Shown here: positions 30,948 through 40,544 of the stretch, piece by piece
Numbering within the stretch: the stretch's first letter is position 1
Layout of the letters: each line of letters begins with the position of its first letter
Origin: Novosphingobium sp. PhB165
Lineage (GTDB): Bacteria; Pseudomonadota; Alphaproteobacteria; Sphingomonadales; Sphingomonadaceae
Reading direction: 5' to 3'
DNA: 64,000 bases
Assembly (NCBI RefSeq): GCF_004341845.1
Contig: NZ_SLVB01000006.1
Location: 124,001-188,000 of the forward strand
The notes under the pieces: generated by a model
The model's database searches: none
What the model was told of the DNA's origin: nothing
What the model saw: the letters and a program-made list of their open reading frames with translations, nothing else
Program-made: the position numbers and the translations under genes

Positions 30948-31031
30948 CGTCATCCCCGCGAAGGCGGGGATCCCGCTTCTTTGCCAACCTCGCAAAAGAA
31001 AAGCGGGGCCCCCGCCTGCGCGGGGGCGACG
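30948..31031. repeat. family-3 repeat pair
   Basis: CGTCATCCCCGCGAAGG-type left half and CCCCCGCCTGCGCGGGGGCG right half, facing each other around a short spacer (total 84 bp). Lies between the convergent gltX and bdhA genes, so the two hairpins may end both transcripts. Confidence 0.85.
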
Positions 31032-31068
31032 GAACAGGTTTGGTTTCGAAAAACCGACGGCTGGAGCG

Positions 31069-31851
31069 TTACTCCATGAACCAGCCGTGGCTCGCCACCA
31101 GCGACTGCCCGGTCAGCGCATTGGTCTGGAAGCCCGCGAAGAACAGCGCGACTTCTGCAATATCTTCCACGGTGGTGAATTCGCCGTCCACGGTCTGGCC
31201 CAGCATGACCTTGCTCACCACGTCTGCTTCGGAAATGCCCAGTTCCTTGGCCTGTTCGGGGATCTGCTTGTCCACCAGCGGGGTGCGGACGAAGCCGGGG
31301 CAGATCACGTTCGAGCGCACGCCCTTCTTGCCGCCTTCCTTGGCGATCACGCGGGCAAGGCCGAGGAGGCCGTGCTTGGCAGTGACATAGGCGCTCTTGA
31401 GCGGGCTGGCCTCCTTCGAATGGACCGAGCCCATGAAGATGATCGAGCCCGAATTCTGCGCATACATGTGCGGCAGCACCGCCTTGGAGGTGAGGAAGGC
31501 GCCGTCGAGATGGATCGCCAGCATCTTCTTCCAGTCGGAAAAGGCGAACTGGTCGACCGGGTTGACGATCTGGATACCCGCGTTGGAAACCAGCACGTCC
31601 ACCGTGCCCCAGGCCTCGACCACCTTGGCGACGCCGGCATTGACTTGATCCTCGCTGGTCACGTCCATGGCGACGGCCAGGGCATCGGTGCCGTACTTGG
31701 CCTTGATCTCGTCAGCGGCTTTCTGCGATGCCTCGAGGTTGAGATCGGCAATCGCGACCTTGCCGCCTTCCGAGGCATATTTGTGGGCGATGGCATTGCC
31801 GATGCCGCTGGCGGCGCCGGTGACGATGCAGGACTTGTCCTTCAGCTTCAT
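31069..31851 (-). CDS. bdhA: D-3-hydroxybutyrate dehydrogenase
   Basis: SDR-family enzyme that oxidises (R)-3-hydroxybutyrate to acetoacetate. 260 aa, TGAASGIG cofactor motif, NAG at VLVSNAGIQ, active-site YVTAKHG and the family end [31 protein letters not shown] and [11 protein letters not shown] are typical of BdhA. It follows the patatin gene by 26 bp on the same strand, an arrangement that fits mobilisation of a hydroxybutyrate polymer or ester. Confidence 0.92.
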   Translation of the reverse strand: MKLKDKSCIVTGAASGIGNAIAHKYASEGGKVAIADLNLEASQKAADEIKAKYGTDALAVAMDVTSEDQVNAGVAKVVEAWGTVDVLVSNAGIQIVNPVDQFAFSDWKKMLAIHLDGAFLTSKAVLPHMYAQNSGSIIFMGSVHSKEASPLKSAYVTAKHGLLGLARVIAKEGGKKGVRSNVICPGFVRTPLVDKQIPEQAKELGISEADVVSKVMLGQTVDGEFTTVEDIAEVALFFAGFQTNALTGQSLVASHGWFME

Positions 31852-31877
31852 GGAACGTCTCTCCTGGGAATGGGCTA

Positions 31878-33032
31878 TTAGTGTCCGTTAAGGGGGCGGT
31901 CGGCCGCGAGGTCGAACGTCATGATCTCGTCGGGCTTCAGGTTGCGCCCGGTCCAGTCTGCCTTTTCCAGCGACCAGAGTGCATCGGCCTTGCCGGCCTC
32001 CCAGTGCTCGGTCACCGTCATGCGTGAAAATTCGTAGTCCTTGGACATCGTCTCATAGCCGCGCGGGCGGTTGATGAGGTGCATGATGGCCACCGCTCCC
32101 GCCGGGCGGCAGCCGAGCAGGTGGTGCAGGTCCGGATCGTCGCGCAGTTCCTCGGGCAGCTTGTGGGCCAGGCGCTGCGCGGCGGCGCGCATCTTCTGGA
32201 GCTGCTTGGACAAGTCCGTGTTCATGCGCGTGCGGCTGGAGTAGCGGATGTCCTTCTCGCGCTGGGCGATGTCGGCCATGGTCTTGGGCACGCCCCCGCG
32301 CGAGGGGAAAAGGTCCACCTGAAACACCGTCATCTCGCAGGGGGACCGGTTGTCGAGCACGTATTGCAGCGGGGTGTTGGAGACGAGGCCGCCGTCCCAA
32401 TACCACTCGCCGTCGATCTCCACCGGCGGAAAACCGGGGGGCAGGGCGCCGCTGGCCATCACGTGTTCGGGGCCGATCGTGCGGTCGCTGGCATTGTCGA
32501 AATAAGCGAAATTGCCCGTCAGCACATTGACCGCACCCACCGCGAAGCGCGTTTCGCCGTGATTGATGCGCTCGAAATCGACCAGATCGAGCAGGGTTTG
32601 CCGCAAGGGCGTGGTGTCATAGTAGCTGAGCCGCCCGATATCGCTGGGCCACTCGGGCAGGGGCGTGGGCAGGCGCGGGGCGAAGAAACCGGGGATGCCG
32701 AAGGCGGCGGCCCAGCCTGCGGACGTCTCGTTGAAAGCGCGCCGCGCGAAGCCGTTGCCGACATCGAGCTTGTAGAGAAGCTCGTGGCTTACGCCGTTCC
32801 AGAAGGCACGGAGCTGCCGGATCCGGTCTTCGGGCGGGTTGCCCGCGATGATCGCGGCATTGATCGCACCGATCGAGATCCCGGCGATCCAGTCGGGCGC
32901 GTGGCCCGCATCCGCCAGCGCCTCGTAAACCCCGGCCTGATAGGCGCCCAGCGCCCCTCCGCCCTGTAGCACGAGCACCGACTGATGGCGGCCGAGATCG
33001 TCAGAAGAACTTGCAGCTTTGCGGGCGTTCAT
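31878..33032 (-). CDS. patatin-like phospholipase (DUF3734 type)
   Basis: Ser-Asp dyad acyl hydrolase, about 384 aa. Motifs: oxyanion [14 protein letters not shown], nucleophile elbow [11 protein letters not shown] (G-x-S-x-G), and DGG with the catalytic Asp ([13 protein letters not shown]). The C-terminal extension fits the DUF3734 subgroup. Transcribed into bdhA (26 bp), which points to hydroxyacyl-ester or polyhydroxybutyrate breakdown rather than ordinary phospholipid turnover; this is inference. Start chosen at 33032 because AGGACC precedes it; an ATG at 33050 and a TTG at 33071 are alternatives. Confidence 0.85.
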   Translation of the reverse strand: MNARKAASSSDDLGRHQSVLVLQGGGALGAYQAGVYEALADAGHAPDWIAGISIGAINAAIIAGNPPEDRIRQLRAFWNGVSHELLYKLDVGNGFARRAFNETSAGWAAAFGIPGFFAPRLPTPLPEWPSDIGRLSYYDTTPLRQTLLDLVDFERINHGETRFAVGAVNVLTGNFAYFDNASDRTIGPEHVMASGALPPGFPPVEIDGEWYWDGGLVSNTPLQYVLDNRSPCEMTVFQVDLFPSRGGVPKTMADIAQREKDIRYSSRTRMNTDLSKQLQKMRAAAQRLAHKLPEELRDDPDLHHLLGCRPAGAVAIMHLINRPRGYETMSKDYEFSRMTVTEHWEAGKADALWSLEKADWTGRNLKPDEIMTFDLAADRPLNGH

Positions 33033-33118
33033 GGGCAGGGTCCTGCGCATGGGGATGTTGCGGTGCAACAAGTGGGCGCCTGTGCGGTTCCTTTCAAGCT
33101 GAAAATTCTTCCGCGCGT

Positions 33119-35869
33119 TCAGGCGACCGCTTCGGTCAGGCTCCCTTCGCTCGCCGCTTCCAGAAGGCGGCGTTCCAGCGCTTTGATGCGGGTGGCGGAC
33201 GTCAGCTTCTCGCCCAGCAGGTCGGTCACGTAGAACGTGTCGGCCGCGCGCTCGCCATAGGTGTCGATATGGGCGGAATGGACCATCAGCTTCGATTCGA
33301 ACAGCGCGTGGGCCAGCCGGTTGAGCAGCGCCGGACGATCGCGGGCATTGACTTCGACCACGGTGAGCCGGTTCGAGGCCTTGTTGTCCACCAGCACGCG
33401 CGGGCGCACTTCGAACGCGTCGGCGCGGGGCCGGGCATCGGGCCGGGCGACGAGCTGGGGCAGGATCTTGATGCGGTTGGCCAGCGCGTTCTCGATTGAG
33501 GCGCTGAGCCGGGCAAGCTGCGATTCCTCGCGGAACGGGCGGCCCAGCGGATCCTGAATCAGGAAGTTGTCGACCGCGCGGCCGGTGCGGGTGGTGTGGA
33601 TGCGCGCGTCGATGATGTTGCCGCCCGCAAGATGGATGCCGCCGGCGATGCGGTAGAACAGGCCCGGATGGTCCGAGGCGATCACCGTGACCAGCGTGGC
33701 CCCGCGTGCCGGGTAATATTCGCTGAGGATCGACAGCGGTTCATCGCGCGAGGCGTGGAACTGCGCCAGATTCTTGCCGATGACGTCGTCCGGCTCGGCG
33801 ATCCAGTAGGCATCGGCGAACTGGCCGCCCAGTTCCTCGACCAGCGCTTCGTTGCCGGGATCGTGCGCGATGACCGCTTTTTTCTTGGCGGCGACGCGCT
33901 TCTCGCGCCCGTATTCCACGTGGCCCAGCCGCAGGCGTTCCTCGGCGGCGCCATAAAGCTCGCTGATGAGCTGGCGCTTCCACGAGTTCCACGTGCCCGG
34001 CCCCACCGCGCGGATATCGACGATGGTGAGGATCGTCAGCTGGCGCAGGCGATCGACCGACTGCACCACGGCGACAAAGTCGGTGATCGTCTTGGCGTCC
34101 GACAAGTCGCGCTTGAATGCGGTGGCTGAGAGCAGCAGGTGCTGGAGCACCAGCCAGGAGACCAGCTCGGTCTCCTCCTCGTCCAGCCCGAAGCGCGGGC
34201 AGAGCCGCAGCGCGATCTCCGCGCCCAGTTCCGAATGGTCGCCGCCGCGCCCCTTGGCGATGTCGTGCAGTAGCACGGCAGTATAGAGCGCGCGGCGCGA
34301 GCGGACCTTGTGGATGATCTCGTGGCTGAGCGGATGGTCCTGCTTCAGCTCACCCTTCTCGATGCGCGCGAGCAGGCCGATGGCGCGGATCGTGTGCTCG
34401 TCCACCGTGTAGTGGTGGTACATGTCGAACTGCATCTGCGCGTTGACGCGTCCGAATTCGGTGACAAAACGGCCGAACACGCCCGCTTCGTTGAACGAGC
34501 GCAGCGCCGTTTCCGGGTTGTTGCGGCTGGTGAGCAGTTCCATGAACAACTCGTTGGCGCGCGGATCGCGGCGCACGTCCTCGCGGATCAGCGCGGAATC
34601 GCGGGAGACCAGGCGCATGGTTTCGGGGTGGATTTCCAGCCCCTCGCGGTCCGCCAGCACGAAGATTTCGATCAGGCGGACCGGATCGGCCTCGAACCAG
34701 TTGTCGGACGGGGCCATGATGCGGCCGCCGAACACCTTGTAGCCCTTGACCATGCGCGAACGGGCGCGGAAGCCCGCCAGCAGCCCGCGCGGCTGCTTCT
34801 TGGCGATCTGGTCGTCCAGCTGGGCGAGGAACACGCCGGTCAGGGTGCCGACCATCTTCGCCTGCAGGAAGAACATTTGCATGAACCGCTCGACCGCGCT
34901 TTTGCCGGGGCGGTCGGCATAGTTCATCCGCATCGCCACTTCGCGTTGCAGGTCGAAAGTCAGCCGGTCCTCGGCGCGGCGGGTGATCGTGTGGAGGTGG
35001 CAGCGCACCGCCCAGAAGAAGTTCTCCGCCCGGCGGAACGCGCGGTATTCCTTCTGGGTGAGCAGGCCCACGTCCACCAGTTCGCTGGGATCGCGCACCT
35101 TGTGGATGTACTTGCCGATCCAGTAGAGCGTGTGCAGGTCGCGCAACCCGCCCTTGCCCTCTTTTACGTTCGGCTCGACCACATAGCGGCTGTCGCCCAT
35201 TCGCTTGTGGCGTTCCTCGCGCTCGGCCAGCTTCTCGACCACGAACTGCCGCTCGGTCCCGGCGACGACATCCTTCCAGAAGCGCGCGCGCACGTCCTCG
35301 TAAAGGTGCTGATCGCCCCAGACGTAGCGGCCTTCCAGCATGGCGGTGCGGATGGTGAGGTCCGACCGGCTCATGCGCACCATGTCATCCACGGAACGGC
35401 TGGAATGGCCGATCTTCAAACTCAGATCCCAGAGGAAATAGAGCATCGCCTCGATCACCTGTTCACACCAGGCGGTCTGCTTGATCGGGGTGACGAACGC
35501 GATGTCCACGTCCGAATGCGGCGCCATTTCGCCGCGTCCGTAGCCGCCGACGGCAATGATCGTCAGCCGCTCTCCGGTGGAACGGTTCATCGCCGGATAG
35601 ACATGGGTGGAGACGTGATCGTGAATCACCCGCACAAGCTGATCGACCAGATAGGCCTGCGCTTCTGCCACTTCGTGCCCGGCCGAAGGCTTGGCGACCA
35701 GTCGGCGGGCGATTTCCGCCCGGCCGTCCTCCAGCGCGGCGCGCAGCAGGTCGACGATCTGCTTGCGGCCCTTGGCGGCGCTTTCGCGGGCGACAACGGC
35801 TTCGATGGCCTCGACCAGCGCGCGGCGGTCGATCACGGAACGGGGCGAAGGGATGCGGATCACGCTCAT
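33119..35869 (-). CDS. glnD: [protein-PII] uridylyltransferase / uridylyl-removing enzyme
   Basis: Nitrogen-status sensor that uridylylates and deuridylylates PII, 916 aa. In order: nucleotidyltransferase (VGGYGRGEMAPHSDVDIAF), PII-interacting helical region, HD hydrolase domain (HHYTVDEHTIRAIGLL and HDIAKGRGGDHSELG), and two ACT domains at the C-terminus (VTVIASDHPGLFYRIAG, VEVNARDRPALLNRLAHAL). All expected blocks are present. The patatin gene follows on the same strand. Confidence 0.96.
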   Translation of the reverse strand: MSVIRIPSPRSVIDRRALVEAIEAVVARESAAKGRKQIVDLLRAALEDGRAEIARRLVAKPSAGHEVAEAQAYLVDQLVRVIHDHVSTHVYPAMNRSTGERLTIIAVGGYGRGEMAPHSDVDIAFVTPIKQTAWCEQVIEAMLYFLWDLSLKIGHSSRSVDDMVRMSRSDLTIRTAMLEGRYVWGDQHLYEDVRARFWKDVVAGTERQFVVEKLAEREERHKRMGDSRYVVEPNVKEGKGGLRDLHTLYWIGKYIHKVRDPSELVDVGLLTQKEYRAFRRAENFFWAVRCHLHTITRRAEDRLTFDLQREVAMRMNYADRPGKSAVERFMQMFFLQAKMVGTLTGVFLAQLDDQIAKKQPRGLLAGFRARSRMVKGYKVFGGRIMAPSDNWFEADPVRLIEIFVLADREGLEIHPETMRLVSRDSALIREDVRRDPRANELFMELLTSRNNPETALRSFNEAGVFGRFVTEFGRVNAQMQFDMYHHYTVDEHTIRAIGLLARIEKGELKQDHPLSHEIIHKVRSRRALYTAVLLHDIAKGRGGDHSELGAEIALRLCPRFGLDEEETELVSWLVLQHLLLSATAFKRDLSDAKTITDFVAVVQSVDRLRQLTILTIVDIRAVGPGTWNSWKRQLISELYGAAEERLRLGHVEYGREKRVAAKKKAVIAHDPGNEALVEELGGQFADAYWIAEPDDVIGKNLAQFHASRDEPLSILSEYYPARGATLVTVIASDHPGLFYRIAGGIHLAGGNIIDARIHTTRTGRAVDNFLIQDPLGRPFREESQLARLSASIENALANRIKILPQLVARPDARPRADAFEVRPRVLVDNKASNRLTVVEVNARDRPALLNRLAHALFESKLMVHSAHIDTYGERAADTFYVTDLLGEKLTSATRIKALERRLLEAASEGSLTEAVA

Positions 35870-36032
35870 GTCAGGCGGTATCTAATCCTTCGCAGAGGGT
35901 AGGGAAAGGCGCGCGGAGACTGTGCCTGCGTTGATTTTGCCTGCAAGTTCCTAAAACGAGCCTACCATCGCTCCCAAGGCTATGCCAGAAGGCCGCAAAA
36001 CACATTTGCCGCGCCGCTCCGGCACGGATCCC

Positions 36033-36953
36033 ATGGATACGAGGTCGAACCACTTGTCCCTCACCGCACTTGCCGCAAGCGCCGTCGTACAGGCGCATGA
36101 GCCGATCTACTGGGCCAATCTCGGGCTCAAGAACTATCTGTTCCGGATCGGCAGTTTCGAGCTGCGCTGGTACTCGCTGGCCTATCTCGCGGGTATCATG
36201 CTGGGTTACTGGCACCTCTCGCGCATGATCAAGGCACCCGGCGCGCCGCTGGCGCAGCGCCATGCCGACGATCTGTTCTTCTATTGCACGCTGGGCATCA
36301 TTCTGGGCGGGCGGCTTGGTTACGCCACGTTCTACACGGGCGGCGATACCGGCATTCCCAGCCTCTGGTCCGATCCCAAGGCGCTGCTGTCGCTCTGGCA
36401 CGGCGGCATGAGCTTCCACGGCGGCCTGATCGGCGTGCTGCTGGCGATGGGCTGGGTCTCGTGGCGGGGCAAGCTCGATTTCCTGCGGGTGGCGGACTAT
36501 ATCGCGGTCTGCGTGCCGTTCGGCATGATGTTCGGCCGCCTTGCCAACTTCGTGAACGGAGAGCTGTGGGGCCGCGTGGTGACGAACCCGAACCTGCCCT
36601 GGGCGATGGTCTTCCCCGATGCCGGCCCGCTGCCGCGCCATCCCAGCCAGCTTTACGAAGCCGGTCTTGAGGGGCTGCTGATGATCGTCATCATGCTCAC
36701 CCTGTTCTGGAAGACCCGCGCTCGCTTCCGTCCGGGCATGCTCGTCGGCGTGTTCACCACCGGCATCGCCTGTGCGCGTTTCACGGTCGAGTTCTTCCGC
36801 GAGCCCGACGCCCAGCTTCAGGATTTCGCGATGCGCACCGGCCTGTCGATGGGCCAGTGGCTTACGATTCCGCTGATCGTGCTGGGCCTGATCCTGATCG
36901 CCCGCTCGCTGGCGCGTCCGGCACTGGCCAGCGGCCGTCCCGTTCCGGCGTGA
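36033..36953 (+). CDS. lgt: prolipoprotein diacylglyceryl transferase
   Basis: Inner-membrane enzyme that attaches diacylglycerol to lipobox cysteines, 306 aa from the ATG at 36033. Seven-helix pattern with the Lgt signatures HGGMSFHGGLIGVL and GRLANFVNGELWGRV, and YTDR-type HPSQLYEAGLEG near the end. The frame is open from 35982, but that extension is hydrophilic and unlike the family. The next gene starts 7 bp downstream. Confidence 0.95.
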   Translation: MDTRSNHLSLTALAASAVVQAHEPIYWANLGLKNYLFRIGSFELRWYSLAYLAGIMLGYWHLSRMIKAPGAPLAQRHADDLFFYCTLGIILGGRLGYATFYTGGDTGIPSLWSDPKALLSLWHGGMSFHGGLIGVLLAMGWVSWRGKLDFLRVADYIAVCVPFGMMFGRLANFVNGELWGRVVTNPNLPWAMVFPDAGPLPRHPSQLYEAGLEGLLMIVIMLTLFWKTRARFRPGMLVGVFTTGIACARFTVEFFREPDAQLQDFAMRTGLSMGQWLTIPLIVLGLILIARSLARPALASGRPVPA

Positions 36954-36960
36954 TCCAACC

Positions 36961-38013
36961 ATGACCGAAGGCCGTTCCGAGCCGCTGACCGAGATTTTCA
37001 AGCGGCTGATTCAAAGTTACGGCCCGATTTCCCTGCTGCACTACATGGGCGAGTCCAACGCGCGCTACTATGCGGGCAAGGACCCGCTCGGCAGCGCCGG
37101 GGACTTCATCACCGCGCCCGAAATCAGCCAGATGTTCGGCGAGATGATCGGCCTATGGCTGGCCGACGTGTGGAGCCGCGCGGGCAGCCCGAAAGTCCAC
37201 TACGTTGAACTCGGCCCCGGACGCGGCACCCTGGCGCGCGACGCGCTGCGGACTATGGCCCGGTTCGGTCTCTCGCCCGAAGTTCATTTCGTCGAAGGTT
37301 CCACGGCTCTGCGCGCCTTGCAGCGCGAGGCGGTGCCGCAGGTGCAGTTCCACGACGATCTCGCCACGCTGCCCACCGACGCGCCGCTGCTGCTGGTGGG
37401 CAACGAGTTCCTCGATGCACTGCCGGTGCGCCAACTGGTGAAGACCGAAAGCGGCTGGCGCGAACGCATGGTCGATTGGGCCGAGGATCGCTTCCGTCCG
37501 GTTGCCGGGGACAGGCCGATGGACGCCGCCGTGCCGGACGAATGGCAGGATGCGGCCGAAAGCACGATCCTCGAAGTCTGCCCGGGTGCCGCTGCGGTCG
37601 TGCAGGAGATCGGCCACCGTCTTGCGGCGCAAGGCGGTACCGCGCTGCTGATCGATTATGGTTTCGCCCAAAAGCAGACCGGATCGACGCTTCAGGCCTT
37701 GCGTGAGCATCGCAAGGTCGATCCTTTCGCCGCGCCGGGCGAGGCGGACCTCACTTGTCTCGTCGATTTCGCCACCGCCGCCGAAGTGGCGCAGGCGAGC
37801 GGCGCCACATGGCTGGGCACGATCACCCAGGGCGCCTTTCTGCGCACGCTCGGCATCGAGATGCGGGCCGAGCGCCTTGCCTCTTCCGCACCGCAGCAAG
37901 GCGATGCTATCAAGGCGGCGTTGGACCGGCTGGTCTCCGACGAACAGATGGGCAGTCTGTTCAAGGTGATGGGCCTTGCCGGCCCCGGCTGGCCTGAAGG
38001 CGCCGGGTTCTGA
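36961..38013 (+). CDS. SAM-dependent methyltransferase, MidA/NDUFAF7 family
   Basis: 350-aa class I methyltransferase of the COG1565 family. Conserved signature: IGPISLLHYMGESN-like start (YGPISLLHYMGESNARYYA), PLGSAGDFITAPEISQMFG, motif I YVELGPGRGTLARD, and NEFLDALPVRQL. The mitochondrial homologue methylates an arginine of complex I subunit NDUFS2; the bacterial substrate is not known to me. It directly follows lgt. Confidence 0.9.
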   Translation: MTEGRSEPLTEIFKRLIQSYGPISLLHYMGESNARYYAGKDPLGSAGDFITAPEISQMFGEMIGLWLADVWSRAGSPKVHYVELGPGRGTLARDALRTMARFGLSPEVHFVEGSTALRALQREAVPQVQFHDDLATLPTDAPLLLVGNEFLDALPVRQLVKTESGWRERMVDWAEDRFRPVAGDRPMDAAVPDEWQDAAESTILEVCPGAAAVVQEIGHRLAAQGGTALLIDYGFAQKQTGSTLQALREHRKVDPFAAPGEADLTCLVDFATAAEVAQASGATWLGTITQGAFLRTLGIEMRAERLASSAPQQGDAIKAALDRLVSDEQMGSLFKVMGLAGPGWPEGAGF

Positions 38014-38031
38014 CGAACGGCTACTTTATGA

Positions 38032-38559
38032 ATGGGTACGGGGGGCATCGTGCACGACAAGGTTAAGGGCGTAACCGCGCAGGATCTGAAGGGGCCGGAC
38101 CGGCTTGAACGGACGCTGGGCTTTCTTTCGCTGGTCATGCTGGCGGTGATCGTCACCGCCGTTTTCCGCGGCAGGGAGGAATGGGCGCGGATTGCCGCCA
38201 TCGTGTGGTTCCACCTTGCCACGATGCTGACCGCGCTGGCACTGACGCCGGTGCTGCTCTGGCGGCGGCGGGGCGACGCGCGGCACCGGGTGCTGGGCTA
38301 TGTCTGGAGCGCCGCGATGATGGCGACCGCGATCGACAGCCTGTTCATTCGCGGTAACAACGGCCACTTCAGCGTGATCCACGTGCTCTCGGTCTTCGTA
38401 CTCGTCATGGTGCCGGTGCTGGTGCTGGCCGCGCGCAGCCACCGCGTCGGCCGCCACCGCCGTACCGTGCGCGGGCTGATTATCGGTGCGCTGCTGGTGG
38501 CAGGGTTCTTCACGTTCCCCTTCGGGCGACTGCTCGGGCACTGGCTGTTCGGGGCCTGA
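38032..38559 (+). CDS. DUF2306-family membrane protein
   Basis: 175-aa membrane protein with about five hydrophobic segments. Recognised by HRVLGYVWSAAMMATAID, FSVIHVLSVFVLVMVPVLV, and HRRTVRGLIIGALLVAGFF followed by FTFPFGRLLG, typical of DUF2306. Function unknown. A start at 38032 (ATG) lies 19 bp after the methyltransferase stop, making it the third gene in the lgt cluster. Ends 27 bp from the convergent nucleotidase gene. Confidence 0.75.
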   Translation: MGTGGIVHDKVKGVTAQDLKGPDRLERTLGFLSLVMLAVIVTAVFRGREEWARIAAIVWFHLATMLTALALTPVLLWRRRGDARHRVLGYVWSAAMMATAIDSLFIRGNNGHFSVIHVLSVFVLVMVPVLVLAARSHRVGRHRRTVRGLIIGALLVAGFFTFPFGRLLGHWLFGA

Positions 38560-38586
38560 CCGCCGCCCGGACCATCAGGACATCGT

Positions 38587-40353
38587 TTATTTCGCCTGCG
38601 GCGTCCGGTCCTCTGCGGGGACCTGACGCACCGGCACGGCCGAGATCCAATCCTCGAACGCTTCGATATCGATCGGGCCGTTGACGCGGTCGGTGCCGTC
38701 CTTGAAGCCGGCAAAGCCGTCGCCGCCCTCGGCAAGGAAGTTCACCACCGAAACGCGGTAGCGCGTCGCCGGATCGAGCGGCTTGCCGTCAAGCGTGATC
38801 GCGGTGACGCGCGCGCCGGAGGGGCGGCGCATGTCGAACATGATCCGCATGCCCTGGCTGGGCGAGAGGATCTGCTTGTCGCCGGTATCGTCCAGCCCCT
38901 GTTCGAGAGTGGCGCGGATCTGCGCGCCGGTCAGGGTCATCGTCACCACCTGGTTGTTGAACGGCGTGACGGCGTAAAGCTGGCCGAAGGTCACCGTGCC
39001 GTCGGCGGCCGGAATCAGCGAGGTGCGGATGCCGAAGGGATTGACGAAAGCGATCTGCGCGCCCGATTTGCGCGTGGCGGCAAGCTGGGAATCGGCGATC
39101 ATTGCGCCCAGCGCACCGCCGATGCCGACACCGCCTTCGCTCTCCTTCTCCATCGGGCCGGAGACATGGCCCATCGGCCGCTCGACCAGTTGCAGGGAGG
39201 CGTCCTTGTAGCGCTTCACATAGGCAGAGATGTCCGCGCGCGGCTGGAACTGGGGGAATGCCACGGTGGTCGGCACCGGTCCCTTGCCCGAGGTATAGGC
39301 TTCGGACTGGACGATCACGTTGTGCGCCTGCCGGTTCATCAGCTTGTGCGTGGCGGGATCGAAATCGAGCGTGATGTCGGTAACGAGCTTTCCGTAGACG
39401 CCCGCGCTGGTCAGCAGGATCGGGCCGGCGGCCGCGTTGGCGGTATAGTTGCAGATATAGGCCCAGTGGGTGTGGCCGGAGACGACCACGTCCACACCGG
39501 GCTTGAGCCGGTCGAGGATCGGCTGGATATCGCCGGCCGCCCCGTTGCAGCCGTTGGGATCGGGCGCGCCCGTGGTGCGCAGGCCCTGATGGATCAGCAC
39601 GACCACGGCATCGGCACCGGCCGCCTTCAGCGCGGGCACGGCGCGGTTGATGGTATCGGCCTCGTCCTCGAACCGGAGGCCGGCCACGCGGTCCGGCGCG
39701 ACCAGCGTGGGAATCGAATGCAGCGAAAGGCCGATGAAGCCGATGGTGATCTTGCGGTCGCCGCTGCCGAAGGTCTTGAGGCCGGTGCCGGGGAACAGCG
39801 TCGTGCCGTCCGGCATTATCGTGCTGGCGGCGAGGTACTTGTAATGCGCGCCCTCGAACTGTTCGAGCTGGCAGGGTTGGAGGCGGGTGTTCTTCGCGCA
39901 GCCGCCGTTTTGCAGGCGCAGCAGTTCCTGCCACCCCCGGTCGAACTCGTGGTTGCCCACCGCGTTGAATTCCAGCCCGATGCGGTTCATCACGCCGACC
40001 GAAGGCTCGTCCAGATAGAGCGAGGAGGCAAGCTGCGAGGCGCTGGTAAGGTCGCCCGCCGCGACCACCACGTTCTCCGGATGCTCGGCCTTGAGCGCGT
40101 CCACTGCCGAGGCGAGCCATGCCGCGCCGCCTGCGGGAACCGAGACCTGATTGCCCTTGGCATCGGGCGCCTCGACCGTCTGCTTCGGCGGTTCGAGGGC
40201 GCCGTGGAAGTCGTTGATGGCGATCACGCCGATTTCGATCGGGCCCTTGGTCGTGGGCGCGACAGCCTGATGGTGGGCCTGCGGCGTGGCGCAGGCGGAA
40301 ACGAGAAGGGCGGCGACAAGCGGCGTGACGCGCGGGATGCGGGGCATGGTCAT
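38587..40353 (-). CDS. 5'-nucleotidase / metallophosphatase lipoprotein (UshA-like)
   Basis: 588-aa periplasmic enzyme of the UshA/calcineurin-like two-domain family, releasing phosphate and nucleosides from nucleotides. Lipobox LVSAC (Cys21) suggests membrane anchoring. Metallophosphatase motifs: INDFHGALEP, AAGDLTSAS, VGNHEFDRGW, VSGHTHWAY. The C-terminal nucleotide-binding domain (FGQLYAVTPFNNQVVTMTLT) is complete. Confidence 0.9.
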   Translation of the reverse strand: MTMPRIPRVTPLVAALLVSACATPQAHHQAVAPTTKGPIEIGVIAINDFHGALEPPKQTVEAPDAKGNQVSVPAGGAAWLASAVDALKAEHPENVVVAAGDLTSASQLASSLYLDEPSVGVMNRIGLEFNAVGNHEFDRGWQELLRLQNGGCAKNTRLQPCQLEQFEGAHYKYLAASTIMPDGTTLFPGTGLKTFGSGDRKITIGFIGLSLHSIPTLVAPDRVAGLRFEDEADTINRAVPALKAAGADAVVVLIHQGLRTTGAPDPNGCNGAAGDIQPILDRLKPGVDVVVSGHTHWAYICNYTANAAAGPILLTSAGVYGKLVTDITLDFDPATHKLMNRQAHNVIVQSEAYTSGKGPVPTTVAFPQFQPRADISAYVKRYKDASLQLVERPMGHVSGPMEKESEGGVGIGGALGAMIADSQLAATRKSGAQIAFVNPFGIRTSLIPAADGTVTFGQLYAVTPFNNQVVTMTLTGAQIRATLEQGLDDTGDKQILSPSQGMRIMFDMRRPSGARVTAITLDGKPLDPATRYRVSVVNFLAEGGDGFAGFKDGTDRVNGPIDIEAFEDWISAVPVRQVPAEDRTPQAK

Positions 40354-40447
40354 GGCTCGGCTCTATCGGATCGCCAGATGACGCGCCAAGGACGTTTTTG
40401 CATTTGCGAAGAAGATTGGCGAACCATCATGCCCGCTTCGGGCGGGA

Positions 40448-40484
40448 GCGCCTGTGCCGCCTTTCTGGGAGGCGACACAGGCGC
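40448..40484. other. strong GC hairpin between TauD-type and nucleotidase genes
   Basis: Arms GCGCCTGTG (40448-40456) and CACAGGCGC (40476-40484) plus inner CGCCT / AGGCG, loop TTCTGG region. No T-run follows on either strand, so it is a weak candidate terminator or a processed 3' structure for the minus-strand dioxygenase gene. Confidence 0.4.
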
Positions 40485-40544
40485 GGTTGCCGCCGCCGGG
40501 CTCGTGAGGGCAAGCACCGTGGCGGCAATTGGATAACGGGCGCA

